Shown here: one piece after another, positions 1-10,145 of the stretch
Numbering within the stretch: the first letter of the stretch is position 1
Layout of the letters: each line of letters opens with the position of its first letter
Source of the DNA: Isoetes taiwanensis
Taxonomy: Eukaryota; Streptophyta; Lycopodiopsida; Isoetales; Isoetaceae
Assembly: GCA_021234155.1 (NCBI GenBank)
Contig: JAJEKV010000027.1
Location: 5,454,623-5,518,622, forward strand
DNA length: 64,000 nucleotides
Direction: 5' to 3'
Notes under the pieces: generated by a model
Told to the model about the DNA's origin: nothing
Databases searched by the model: none
The model's input: only the letters and a program-made list of their open reading frames with translations
Position numbers and translations under genes: made by a program

Positions 1-370
1 GAGAGAGGGTGCGACCTAGATGGGATTTGCCACCCTTGAAGTGATTACATTTATGTGAAGCCATAGAATCGTCGATTGAGGCAATGACATTCGAGTTTTT
101 AATTTTTATTTTCCTTGGAAGACTTCTAGGATGCTTTTTAAGAATTGAAGATATTTGGATATTGGATTTTGTTAAGTTGCAATGCGATCCTTATGACCTT
201 TACAAGTCAAAGATTCTGAAGATCTAATTTTGAAGAACTTGCCGGGACGTCGAGTAATTTGAGGGGGAATAATGTAGAAGATATAATTTGCTCATAATTG
301 TGCTGTTTGAGTCAAATTGTGCTTAAGGAAGCATTGTCATGCCATATTATTCTCTTAAGTTGTGTAAACA
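1..370 (+). mobile_element. Copia-like LTR element, 3' internal end and start of LTR (left part, copy 1)
   Basis: A purine-rich tract (gagggggaa, 261-269) is followed by TGTAGAAG at 273, a layout typical of the polypurine tract and LTR start of Ty1/copia elements. The LTR-like sequence is broken at 370 by a LINE and resumes at 2200. The same sequence recurs at 24098-24422 and 34287 onward. No coding domain is recognisable in this part, so the copia label rests on layout alone. The LTR may end near 2594 (…tgtattaca), but no clean primer-binding site follows, so its 3' limit is uncertain. Confidence 0.5.
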
Positions 371-2199
371 CTTGGTGGCAGAAGAGAGGAATTTGCGGAA
401 TATGAAGGGTTTGCTAGATACTTTCTCCTTGGCTCGAGCATTCTTCTGAATTGGGTAAATGCTCCGCATTATGGGCCCAGCTGACTCCGCCTCCCCCTTG
501 TTTGGCTCTATTCCCTTGGAAGGTGCTTCCAGGTAATGTGTGTACTAAGCTGTTGGGTATTCTCTTTGGAGGGGATGTTTCCATAGGGAGGGTGTGGGAT
601 GAGATTTTGCAGGGGTTGCAGAAACACCTCAATTGGTGGAAGGGTAGCAAGTTGTCCATGGCAGGTAGGATCACTATTTGCCAAGTCAGTACTTTGTAGC
701 ACTCATGTGTATACAGCATCTGCGATGTTAGCTCCTGAGGGTAAGATACAGGCTTTGGATAAGATTGTTCGAAATTTTGTGTGGGGCGAGGATGATGAAG
801 GGGCGGTTGTTAAAGTGGCTTGGTGGAAGTGTCTCCGCCCGGGAGGATGGGGGCTTGGCCATTTTGGATTTGGCACCTTTGCATAGTAAGGTGTTGGTCT
901 CCAAGTTTGTTTGGAGCATTCTGCAGGATGGAGCATCTTCTCACAGTGCGGCATTGTTGTTGCCGATCTCTTCGCCATGCTTATGGCGTTTGGGAAGCCG
1001 TGCGTGCTTGTGGAGTTTGCCACAGGCAATTGTTATATGGTCTCCCGCCTTTCCCACATGCATCCCCTTTTCTCCGCGGGGGTGTTGCGGGGCTTGGGAT
1101 CATGTGCGTGTGCTCTTCCGGCTAGATTATGCCTCGGTTTATCACCACTCTTCTCCTTTCTTGTGGGTTCCTCTACCACTGCGCAAGATTGCCCTTGGTC
1201 GCCACCGCAGTGCATGCTCCGGACCTTGGCCCGTTGGAGGCGAAGCTCTTGGCTCACCTTGGAGGATTGGTATTGGGGTGGTCAGCTAGCTACGTGGGAG
1301 TTCTTTAGAGCTCACTTTCGCCTGAGGGGCAGTGACCGGGCTATCTGGGAACAAATGGCGGGGAGTATTCCGCTACACATACCTATAGTCCCTCAGGATG
1401 ATGTGGTGGTGCAGGTTTGGAAGGTTCATTCAGATGTTGTGTCTTCTTGTTTTGTGCGGTCTTGTTACCGGGTCGCGGCTATTCATGACACACTTGCCCC
1501 TTCGTGCAAGTGGTCTCTGCGGCTTCCGGGTTCTCGATGGCCTTTCGGTTTGGAAGTGGACATGGAGCTCACTTCCCCCATCGGGCGTTAGGTGCTTCAG
1601 GTGGCCGGGTGGTGCACCAACATCGGGGTGAATGCCATTGTGAGTCAGTTTAGGCCAGGTGTGAGCCCTCTCTGCCCTTGTTGTGGCTTTCATCGTGAGA
1701 CTGTGGAGCATTGTCTGGTTTTATGCCCTCACTTGCAGGCTACCTGGGATTGGGTTAGGGCTCTGTTTCAGGTGAGATTGACTAGCCGCCATTCTTTCGC
1801 TTCATGTGTATCCTGGTGCTTGGTCGCTCTTACGGCAGCAAGCCTTGCATCTGTGCGTGGCTTGGTTGGTGTGGCTGACTTGGAAGCGACGGCGGTTGTG
1901 GATCTTTCAGGGGATTTAGCAGCCTGCAGCCTCTCTGATTCCTCGACTCAGGTACAAGCTATTTCAAAGCTTTCTGGTGTTCCCGAGATTAGTAGAGCGA
2001 AAGTTTGCCATTTAGCGGGACTTCTTGGGTATTGTAGATGGTGATGGTCGGTTTGTACAACAGTAGAGTTGCAGTTTTTTTGTGAGTTTATTGTGGAGTG
2101 TCGAGGTATCGCTGTCTCTTTGGGGCAGTTCTCCTTCCTTCTCACTTGCTTTGTAACATTACCATTCTTTTAATATATTGATTACACAGTTCTTCAAAA
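371..2199 (+). mobile_element. 5'-truncated L1-type LINE nested in the LTR element
   Basis: An insertion relative to the empty site in copy 2 (…gtgtaaacattggagtg… near 34330). It ends in ttcttcaaaaaaa and is flanked by a short AAACA-like target duplication that merges with the poly(A). Broken frames encode the region downstream of reverse transcriptase: a stretch like LSMAGRITICQ and RNFVWGEDDEG (about 640-800), typical of plant LINE C-terminal domains, and a zf-RVT-type Cys/His cluster LCPCCGFHRETVEHCLVLC (about 1672-1730). No RT catalytic motif remains. Several frameshifts and stops make it a dead copy. A second copy of its 3' end lies inverted at 7259-7672. Confidence 0.85.
1592..2044 (+). 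pseudogene. LINE ORF2 C-terminal fragment with zf-RVT-like zinc cluster
   Basis: An open stretch of about 150 codons belonging to the LINE at 371-2199. It holds the C-x2-C…H-x4-C style cluster (C-P-C-C … E-H-C-L-V-L-C) that follows the RT in plant L1 ORF2 proteins and is thought to help bind template RNA. The following residues (hydrophobic, Ala/Val/Ser-rich) are shared with the inverted fragment at 7426-7674. The upstream part of the ORF is in other frames (451-699, 599-886, 765-1289), so there is no functional protein. Confidence 0.7.
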
Positions 2200-3261
2200 A
2201 AACATTAGAGTGTTGTCATTTTTTGGGTGTAGTTGAAGAAGCGTGATGTATATGGACTTGAAGGTGTATAAAAGTCCTTTTCAATGGTTAAAGCATGGGG
2301 TGATGTGGAAAAATCTTATGGAAGTAGAGTGGTAAAATGAGATCTAATGGTAGAGATTCTTTAAAGATTAATGGTCAAGATTTGTGGTGTAAGTTTTTTT
2401 TTTTTTTTGGGGGGACATCTCCTCATTCTCTCTCTCTTCCACTCTTGGAGTTTTCTTGAGGATCTATTGTAGAGTGCATCTTCTATGGAAGAAATAATAA
2501 TAGAAGAGGAGGATGAACCTCCAGACTTGTGTTATCTCTCTTCTTCATCATCTATAATACATTCTCCTTCATCTATGTTTTGTATTACATTGTCATGCTA
2601 GTAGAATGGGATAAAATCCATTGCATAGACTTTGCAGTTTGCTTGCCTAAGTTTCTGATTGTGATCTTGCACACGGAAATCTATTTACAGGCTTTGATCT
2701 TCTAATTTGTAACTAGAACTAGAAACAGATGAAACGAAAGTTCCAGCTTCAATGGCATGATGGATTTCAGAAGACAACATTGGTTTAGGATATATTCTCA
2801 TGCCTGTAGGATGCCTGTAGGATGCCTGTTCTTGAAAATCATTGGTCCTACCTTGAATTTATAGTAGAAGCAAGGAGCTTCTAGTGGAAAGCCAAATCCT
2901 CGGTATTTTGCTAGCAAGGAGAACTGCATAACAGATTCGGTCCCCATTTTTTTTTTTTTTCATTTGCATAAATACCTTTCATTGGGCACGTTGGTACACC
3001 CACAAGACACTGGAATATAATATATTGATTAAGCGAATTTACATATATTCGAAAGGAAATACGACATTAAAATGGGTATTCCAAAGAGCTGGATAACCAC
3101 AAAACATTTGTCCGGATAGAAACTGACTTACCTAAATGTTTGCTGATGCCGTTGAGATGATCGATGGACTAATATATCTGCCATATCCAAATAGCCCTCG
3201 CAAGGTGCTTTGAGCGAGATGAAAGGAGTGGTTCGAGCATATTAAAGTAGGCTATATAATT
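2200..3261 (+). mobile_element. Copia-like LTR element, remainder (copy 1)
   Basis: Continuation of the element interrupted at 370, matching 34322-35227. It contains a poly(T)/G tract (2395-2415), a CT-rich stretch and 'ctataatacattctcc' near 2560. Between about 3075 and 3220 there are about 150 bp (…ttccaaagagctggataac…) absent from copy 2. No open coding frame was found. Confidence 0.6.
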
Positions 3262-3790
3262 ATCTGTCTAAGTTTTCGATGGGTTTTTGTTGTCTTCAAG
3301 AGCACAAGTGCTGTAAAGTTGGGGTGCAGAAGCTGGCTGCAATTGTAAGTCCTAATTACAATGTCTTAGTTGCTGCTTCTAACTCAGCTAAGGCTGGAGT
3401 CTTCACTGCTTAGAAACCTTCCCTTAATGTTACTTTTACTCAAGTAGACAGATTTGGACGGTGGATAATAGTCAAATGGATGGATAAGGGATAAGAGTGG
3501 GGAATTGTGAATGTGTATACATCTACTCAGCCACGTCAGCGAGGCTCTCTGTGGGCCAATTTACGGACTAAGATTATGCGGCTCGGTCATAATGTAGCAT
3601 GGCTACTAGTTGGTGATTTTAATATGGTTGAGTTTGAAGCGGATAGATGTGGTAGAGGTACACAAATTATTCAGGGATTTGAACATGAGTAGTGGAGGCA
3701 GCTTGTGCTGGACTACAGAATGGTAAAGATTGGCGGAGACCAGTCTTTTACGTGGTGTAATGGCTGGACTGGACCAGGTAGAGCTTATGT
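3262..3790 (+). pseudogene. LINE copy A endonuclease domain (exonuclease-endonuclease-phosphatase fold), broken
   Basis: Frames encode the hallmarks of an L1 AP-like endonuclease, which nicks target DNA to start reverse transcription: CCLQEHKC near 3290 (the metal-binding Glu motif), VNVYTSTQPRQRGSLW (3507-), LLVGDFNMVEFEADRCG (about 3604-3655; GDFN motif) and TWCNGWTG (about 3752). A TAA follows WMDKG and a TAG follows GFEHE; both are shared with copy B. The N-terminal part is missing. Confidence 0.85.
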
Positions 3791-3879
3791 CGGCACGATT
3801 GTGGGTATTATAATGTAATAGGTGCTGGCTTACTGGGTAACTTGCAAATGACAAATATGTTGGATAGTTCCATATTTGA

Positions 3880-4425
3880 TCACAATCCACAATGGCTTTT
3901 TGGTTACAGCGCCAGTGCATAAACGAGCTACAAGAACCTATTTCAAGCTTAACACTCGATATTTGTCAGACCCTGAGTTTGCTGATGGTTGCAGGCATGC
4001 CTGGTCCTCTACATTTTCTCGTCTTCGAGGTATGTCTGGAGTTGTTGACACTTTGGCAGCAGTTAAATCCTTTGCTAAGCAGTGGGGACGTAGGAAGGCT
4101 CAGGCAACTAGAGGCCGACTACTAGCTTTGTATATGGAGCTTCAAATGTGTCGTTCGCAAGCCCCTTCATCAGGTATTTGAGAGAAAGAGTTATTGGCAG
4201 AAATAAGAAGCATTGAGTCTATACAGGCAACTCAAGCTCGCATTAAGGGCGACTTGGATTGGTTTAAATTGGAAGATAGGTGCTCTCACTTCTTCTTTAG
4301 GGCGGCAAGGAGAAGACATGTGTCAAGCTCCATATCTTCGCTACTTCTACCTGATGCCTCTGAAATTTCTGATGCTGCACAGTGGAAGCATTTTTCTACT
4401 TTTTTCGCTGATTAGTCTCTGCCAT
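3880..4425 (+). pseudogene. LINE copy A inter-domain linker region, broken
   Basis: Open stretches in two frames (3876-4181 and 4194-4415) correspond to the region between endonuclease and RT. They include VDTLAAVKSFAKQWGRRK and RIKGDLDWFKLEDRCSHFFF, the latter matching the plant LINE pattern 'W..gD.nskfFh..a..R'. A TGA at 4180 separates them. The same stretches appear in copy B at 35976-36164 with fewer substitutions. Confidence 0.7.
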
Positions 4426-4436
4426 TCCAAGAGGAC

Positions 4437-5273
4437 ATGCAAGAGGTAGTTTTATCTAAGATCCATCCTATTATTTCCTCACAGCAGCGTGTTCAGTTGG
4501 AATCAAGTATTACTGTCGATGACTTGAATTTTGCTGTAGACTCTTTAAAAAAGATTAAGTGCCCAGGCTTGGATGGTTTTTCTATAGAGTTTTCTCAAGC
4601 TTATTGGAATTGGCTTGGTAATGATGTCTTCAATGCTTTCTCTGAGTTTCACCGCTTCAGGAGCTTGGATAAGGTCATCAACACTGGTTGCATTTCCCTT
4701 ATTCCTAAGTGCAAAGAGCCTAAAACCATTTTGGATTGGTGCCCTATAACTTTGCTATCTACGGTACAAGATCTTTGCTAAGGCCTTGGCAGAGAAAGAG
4801 AGGGATATCTTGGCAGAATCTACCTCCTTCTTGCTAATGTGGCCGCAGCTTATGAGGGGATGTATATTGGGCATGCCTAAAGAGTCAGCACATTGTATAT
4901 CTCAAATTGGATTTTGCTAAAGCCTATGACAGTATAGATTGGAATTTCCTACAAAAATGCCTTTTGGCATTGGGATTTGGAGAGTTGTTAACCAGAGATG
5001 TTATGAAGCTCCATCTTTCTGCTCGGTCTACTATACTTTTTCATGGAGAACCGTTGGTTGTGTTTCTTGTTGGTAGAGGAGTTCGACAAGGATGTCCCCT
5101 TGCCCTGTTATTGCTCACTATTGTGGTAGAGGTATTGTCCCAACTGTTCTCTTCGGCTATTCAAGATGGCATAATTCAAGGATTGACTATGGAGGATGGT
5201 TCTCAAGAAGTGTGTAATCAATATGCCGATGATACATTTCTCTTTCTAGTGGTTGAGGACGATAATCTTTAGA
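4437..5273 (+). pseudogene. LINE copy A reverse transcriptase (RVT_1), broken but with YADD intact
   Basis: Frame 4437-4781 gives the RT N-terminal part (KCPGLDGFSIEFSQAYW, then INTGCISLIPKCKEP). After a frame break, 4907-5272 gives FAKAYDSIDWNFLQKCL (palm motif A), GVRQGCPLALLLLTIVVE (motif B) and NQYADDTFLF (motif C, catalytic YADD). The function was RNA-templated DNA synthesis at the nick. Frameshifts near 4780-4900 and a TAG after the VEDDNL stretch (about 5271) break it. Copy B has lost two residues of the YADD box. Confidence 0.88.
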
Positions 5274-5357
5274 ATGTTAAGCTCTTGCTTGACTCTTTCT
5301 CCCTGGCATCAGGGGTTCTTGTTGGGTGGCTAAAGTGCTCTGCTTTATGGACCTTGG

Positions 5358-6435
5358 ATGTGGATGTTCCTCCCTGTGTTTATGTACCCATGGAAAGTGC
5401 TTCCTCAAGAGAAGACCACTAAACTCTTGAGCATTCTTGTAGGTATACATATCTCTACTTCAGATGCATGGGATGTTATAGTGGAAGGCCTGCGCAAGTA
5501 TATTTTTTGGTGGAATACAGCTAAGCTTTCTCTGGCAGGGAGGATAGTAGTTGCTAAGCTAGTTCTCAGCAACACTCATGTGTATATGGCATCTGCTGTG
5601 CTTGCCTCACAAATCAAAGTTTCAAGAGGTTGTCGCAATTGTCCGTAACTTCATTTGGGCGTGTACTGAGACAGGTGTAGTTCTGGAGGTTGCTTGGTCT
5701 ACATGTATCAAACCAAGATTTGCTAGAGATCTAGGTATGATTGACTTTTATTTACAGAGTAAAATTGTGATATCTATGTTCATTTGTCGCTACTTGGCGG
5801 GCATGATACATTCGCCTGGAATGAGATTGGTTGCGAAAGCACTTGCGCAGTGTATTCCTTTTGGGAAACTGGCACTTAGGGCAGTTCTTCCTTGGTGTCT
5901 CTTTAATCAGCTTCGTCATATCCGAATGCTTCCCCCTTCTTGAAGGGACTGCTTAATTCTTGGGAGATAGTTCGTGTGATGTTTAAGACTAATATAGGTG
6001 TGTGTCCACATGTAGGTTCTCTGTGTTAGTAGATCCCTCTGGATAATCACATGCCTCTGTGTGCTACGGTACATCCATTGACTCAGCGGCGTTAGTTGGT
6101 ACGACTGCTTCTTTCTATGTGACCAAGTTCAGCCAGTTTGGCAATGGTTACTATCTCTCTCCTATGTCACCTTGACTAGCCAACAGGTGCTTCTCGCCAT
6201 TTATCCTTCCACTTGGAACATCTTGCAGCAACAGGCTTTCCATTTAGCTTCACGCTGGTTGTTGTGGTCTGTTTGGAAAAGAAGGCGGTTGTGTATCTTC
6301 AAAGGCTTATCAATTAGTGTCGACCAACTTCTTCACGAGGCGCAAGACAGGTTAGTGAACCTATGTTCTCAGCTTGCTCCTGAAAAAAAACATTTGATTT
6401 TTGAGGAATATTTGGGTATCTTATCTTATGCATAG
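5358..6435 (+). pseudogene. LINE copy A C-terminal region with internal deletion
   Basis: Fragments 5358-5648 and 5578-5943 encode the post-RT domain (LSLAGRIVVAKLVLSNTHVY, RNFIWACTETG). Frame 6172-6435 encodes the extreme C-terminus (RWLLWSVWKRRRLCIFKG). Comparison with copy B shows that the sequence equivalent to about 45905-46350 is missing at about 6095, including the Cys/His cluster. The result is non-functional. Confidence 0.75.
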
Positions 6436-6555
6436 ACATGTGGCTGCATTCAGCGGATTATCTTTGTCTGCTGAGTTATTCCTGTCTCTGCATCTATGTG
6501 TGTACTTCTTCTGGAATATTGAATAAGAGTTTGTCGTCCTTCAAAAAAAAAAAAG

Positions 6556-7258
6556 AATATTAAAACAGACAGCCAAACTTTGAGCCAATAACTAATTTCA
6601 ATGATTGTACGATTCAAAAATTAAGAAATCAATCGGTGTGGATTAAAATTTGGCTGAGGTGTCATCCACATGGATAGACTAGAAATCCAAGAAATATTGT
6701 AGAGGGGGTTAGGCAAGCCTGCTAAAAAATGTAACAAAGCAAATGATTTATCCTCGACAAGACTTCGAACTGGGAAAACAAACAGATGAAAATGACAAAT
6801 AGCTGAGCCCAATTTTTTAATAATCGAATCAATAAAGATCGTTTTACAAATACAGGACTACTTGCTGTTCCTCCTTGGTCTTTCTGGATGAGAGGCCCAT
6901 CGTCTTCTCACCAAGCCCAATCTGCATTTGCTCGCTGCTACTAATGAAGTCTTGGTTGATTTTCCCTCCTTTAGGTACTTAGATGTTTCATTTCGCTCTA
7001 TGCTACGGCGTTGACTAGACCAAATAACTTTGAAGGGATAGTTCTTGTACTATTCTTAAGAAAAGAAACCCATAATGATTATTTCTTGAAGTATTGCTAT
7101 GGGGAAACATTCATCCATTTGTAGCATCCACATCAACAATGATTTCCAACCAAACAAAACCTTGCAATGTTGTAAACAAACATGTAAATAAATGAGGTTT
7201 CAACGCCATCCTACACTAGACAACAATGCAAAAAGTCTAAATGCATAGGTGCCTTACA
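6556..7258. other. Duplicated flank (to 7006), then unassigned sequence
   Basis: 6556-7006 is the downstream flank shared with 46809-47292, ending at the duplication boundary. 7007-7258 is AT-rich with no open frame or repeat that I recognise. In copy 2 the equivalent flank carries a short (GAA)n-tailed insertion at 47036-47094 where copy 1 has 'aatgacaaatagctgagccc' at 6791-6810. Confidence 0.6.
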
Positions 7259-7672
7259 ATTTTTTTTTTTTTTTGAAGAACTGTGCCATCAATATATTAA
7301 AAGAATGGTAATGTTATAAAGCAAGTGAGGAGGAAGGAGAACTGCCCCAAAGAGACAGCGATACCTCGACACTCCACAACAAACTCACAGAAAAACTGCA
7401 ACTCTACTACTGTACAAACCGACCATCACCATCTACAACACCCAAGAAGTCCCGGCAAATGGCAAACTTCCGCTCTACTAATCCCGGGAACACCAGAAAG
7501 CTTTGAAATAGCTTGTACCTGAGTCGAGGAATCAGAGAGGCTGCAGGCTGCTGAATCCCCTGAAAGATCCACAACCGCCGCCGCTTCCAAATTAGTCACA
7601 CCAACCAAGCCACGCACAGATGCAAGGCTTGCTGCCACAAGAGCGGCCAAGCACCAGGATACATGAAGCAGC
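7259..7672 (-). mobile_element. 3' end of L1-type LINE, inverted, 5'-truncated
   Basis: It begins on the + strand with poly(T) (7260-7274) and gaagaactgtg. It is the reverse complement of 1790-2199, that is, the same LINE family as the nested insertion at 371-2199, in opposite orientation. The reverse-strand frame 7426-7674 repeats the Ala/Ser/Val-rich C-terminal residues. Truncation at about 7670 is typical of incomplete target-primed reverse transcription. Confidence 0.85.
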
Positions 7673-7685
7673 AACTGCTGGCTAA

Positions 7686-8129
7686 CTGTTAGCCCGCAAC
7701 TAATCTTTATGACAATAATATTGTCTGCAATAGTAGCATTTTGGAGAAGATCCCAACTCTGGCCAAAACTCTGGGCGTTGTTCCATATCGGATCTGCAAC
7801 AAAAGGGGAAAACTGCCGGATTATTGAATCTCCACAAAAAAGAAAAAAAAGCAGAAACTGTCGGATTACTGAATCCTAAACTATCGGTAGTCAAACCACA
7901 ACAAGATCCAGATTTATACCTTAAAAGCGAGTTGATTCATAGGTGGAAGTTCCATTCAATGTCTTGTGACAGGATTAAAAAATAAATTATCTCCTTCTAA
8001 AACAAAGCACAGATTCAGAGGCCGCAGCGACGTGTATGGCTTCATAAGCAGGAAAGGCAGAAACGCAAAGGAAAGATTGACCCATCTATTGCGAACCTGT
8101 CAAAAACCTCTGCAGAGTCTGCTGTCATC
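7686..8129. repeat. 444-bp dispersed repeat, copy 1 (pair of 49931-50365)
   Basis: It runs from ctgttagcccgcaac to gagtctgctgtcatc and is almost identical in the same orientation to 49931-50365. The boundary is sharp on both sides: it follows a truncated LINE here, and at the other locus it abuts a truncated gypsy fragment. No TIRs or coding sequence are visible. It could be part of a larger LTR or non-autonomous element whose full form is not in the window. Confidence 0.85.
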
Positions 8130-8558
8130 TTGCTTCAACATAAAGATCCATAAGATTCTTGGCAAAAAATCAGTATACAGAACAAGATTTTAGAGGATTG
8201 CACCATTTTTACAGACACACCACCGTAAACCTACAAAAAATCAAAGATATTAGAACCAGCTTCTTGGAACTTTGAGAACAGAAGAAAAATAGAAAAAAAC
8301 ATAAAATTTATCACAAAAGCTCCAAAACTCTCTCAAATCTAGTAAAAACTCGCTCAAACTAGAGCTCTGACCTCCAGGAGCTTAGAAAACATGACTTAGA
8401 AGCAAGCATCTCGCCGACGACAAAGATCGCTATCGCCAAAACTCCGGAAGCTCGCCATAGCTGAGGTAAAAAAAATGAAAGTAAAAAAAAAAAAAAAGAA
8501 AATATCTTTCTTTTTTCTTGCGGGAATTTTTTACGGTCGGTGGCTTACGTGAGTTCTC
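8130..8558. other. AT-rich sequence, nothing recognised
   Basis: No sustained open frame or repeat was found. A purine-rich run at 8460-8505 (aaaaaaatgaaagtaaaaa…) precedes the GC-rich foldback. Confidence 0.5.
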
Positions 8559-8631
8559 GGGGTTTCCGGCGGGAAACCGGCAGCTGCGTAGCAAGCGGCG
8601 GCGCCGCTGCCAGTTTCCCGCCGGAAACCCC
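8559..8631. repeat. GC-rich foldback with 19-bp perfect arms
   Basis: GGGGTTTCCGGCGGGAAAC (8559-8577) and its exact reverse complement (8613-8631) enclose 35 bp, within which ggcagc/gctgcc pairs again after one mismatch. This gives a stem of about 26 bp. The GC content stands out from the AT-rich surroundings. It may be a foldback transposon remnant or a hairpin-RNA source; the sequence does not decide. Confidence 0.85.
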
Positions 8632-8707
8632 TCCAGCCAGGCGGTTCCCTAGCACTTGATTTATATGCATTATGTGCATTCATTATTTACATGACTTCAT
8701 TTGGCTA

Positions 8708-8935
8708 TGAATGTAAGACCCAATTTTGCACCGTAGCCATGGTGCGAAAAAGGGACTTCCAGCAATGTTAGAACATCCAGTTTTGTATCGTAGTCACGGT
8801 GCAAAAAAGGCACTTTCAGCAATATTGAAAGACCCAATTTTTCATTTTTCACTGTGGCCACAATGCCAAATAGACACCCCATAATCTTCGAGGAGCCAGT
8901 TTCGCACCATAGTCACGATGTGCAATAATCACCAA
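8708..8935. repeat. Degenerate minisatellite, about 4 units of 55-65 bp
   Basis: Successive units share the pattern 'agaccca-ttttgcaccgtagccatggtgc-aaaaa-gcacttycagcaatrtt'. Each has a small internal dyad (gcaccgtag…ggtgc). The units differ by substitutions and short indels, so the array is old. Confidence 0.7.
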
Positions 8936-10145
8936 ATAAGGTTAGAGCCATTTATTTAGAAGAGCCAATAAATGCACAGCCACAAACACAGAAGTGGCCG
9001 AAGGCTAGCCTAGGGGAGGGTGTCCACTAGCTGCGCACTTAAGGGAAAAACGATTGCAACCACCGCATAAACATGTTGCATGCCATGCACGCCACATGCC
9101 AACATGCCCAATATACTTGGCAAACTTTATTACATGCCAAACTGGTACTGCTAGTTTGATTTGTGATGTGCCAAAATGGTGGGGGTAAAGGTACCACCAA
9201 GGCTTAGGTAACGACCATATAGGCTACCAGAGTGCCCACTTAAGGCTGCCTTGCAAATTTACTAGGGGATGACAATTTTTATTTTCTATTCTTTAAGTAA
9301 CTTGAGAGCTCAAACAAAGATACCCGCTTGGGATACCCATATGGGCGAAATTTGCTCTGTGAATTGCGCCGTAACAGTGGCAGGGATCGAAAAGTGGGGG
9401 TTAGGCTAGAGGACTTCGGGTTGAAATTTTTATTTTCTGGTTGATGCTTTTGCACGCTGGGAAAAAAACTGGTAACAAAAATAAAGTTTATATGTAAAAT
9501 CCGGTACTCAAATATTTTTCAAACCCTGCATTGTGGCTATCTTGTGATTTCCAGAGGAAGTGATTAAATCCCAAGTTAACATAACGAACTATGTTGATAA
9601 GCATTGCTTGATTGATGCCCTCTCCTTGCACCTATAAATTCTATACAAACAAATTTCAAATCAAATCAAACATTCTATACAAACAAATTTCAAATCAAAT
9701 CAAACAAAGGTTCGACTCCCAAAGGTGTAACAAGGCAGCCCTAAATTCTTGTTTATAAATAGTACCATTCTTGTGAGGTAGGATACGGTTCAGTACACCA
9801 CCCCAGGCCCAGTAATTTGCAATGGGCTATAGCTGATCATCATCTCGGCAACATGTTTTCAAGTACGCTAATTATAACATTCATACTATTGAACCCACAA
9901 AGAACCAAAACGCCAACCATGAGACATCAATATTTGCAAACAAAAATGATTTGGGAATGGGATTTTTCATGGTATAGGGGCAATCAGTAGCGCCTTGGCA
10001 CCTTGTTTATATAATTTCCAAAGACCTTAATCATGAGCTCAAGATTATCATTCTGCTTCTTTTGTGCAGAATGCCTGCTTCTAATTGCAGGGAACCTCTA
10101 AGTTGGCAGACATGTCTGGTGGATAGAAGCAATTGGATTTCCATC
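8936..10145. other. Intergenic, with a 34-bp tandem duplication at 9639-9706
   Basis: Mostly unassigned, AT-rich downstream flank of the PPR gene. At 9639-9706 a unit beginning ttctatacaaacaaatttca is repeated once with a 34-bp period. No other coding or element signal was found. Confidence 0.55.

Larger units (their letters stand above)
3262..6555 (+). mobile_element. L1-type LINE, copy A (degenerate)
   Basis: A non-LTR retrotransposon with, in order, an AP-type endonuclease, a reverse transcriptase and a C-terminal region, ending in poly(A) at 6542-6554. It belongs to the same insertion as copy B (35228-36682 plus 44543-46808), because the flanks on both sides are shared. Stops inside the endonuclease (after WMDKG, about 3491) occur in both copies, so the element was dead before the duplication. 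Copy A lost about 450 bp near 6093-6105, removing most of the zinc-cluster region kept in copy B. Confidence 0.9.
1..7006 (+). repeat. Segmental duplication copy 1 (~5 kb plus one later insertion)
   Basis: The block from the window edge to about 7006 matches 24098-47292 in order and orientation: LTR-like sequence, then a LINE, then a 450-bp flank. After the insertions peculiar to each copy are removed, both reduce to about 5.2-5.5 kb with few mismatches. The match ends at the shared phrase 'atttcatttcgct' at about 7005 and 47292. Copy 1 lost about 450 bp of the LINE near 6093-6105, while copy 2 lacks about 150 bp present at 3075-3220. The left limit is beyond the window. Confidence 0.9.

Noticed and set aside
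911..1591. 226-codon forward frame in the first LINE
   Set aside because: It overlaps other LINE frames. Its residues do not match LINE ORF2, whereas the short frames 451-699, 765-1289 and 1592-2044 do.
9700..9725. GGTTCGACTCCC, resembling a tRNA/SINE B box
   Set aside because: No A box or cloverleaf can be formed upstream; the preceding 70 bp are a simple tandem duplication.
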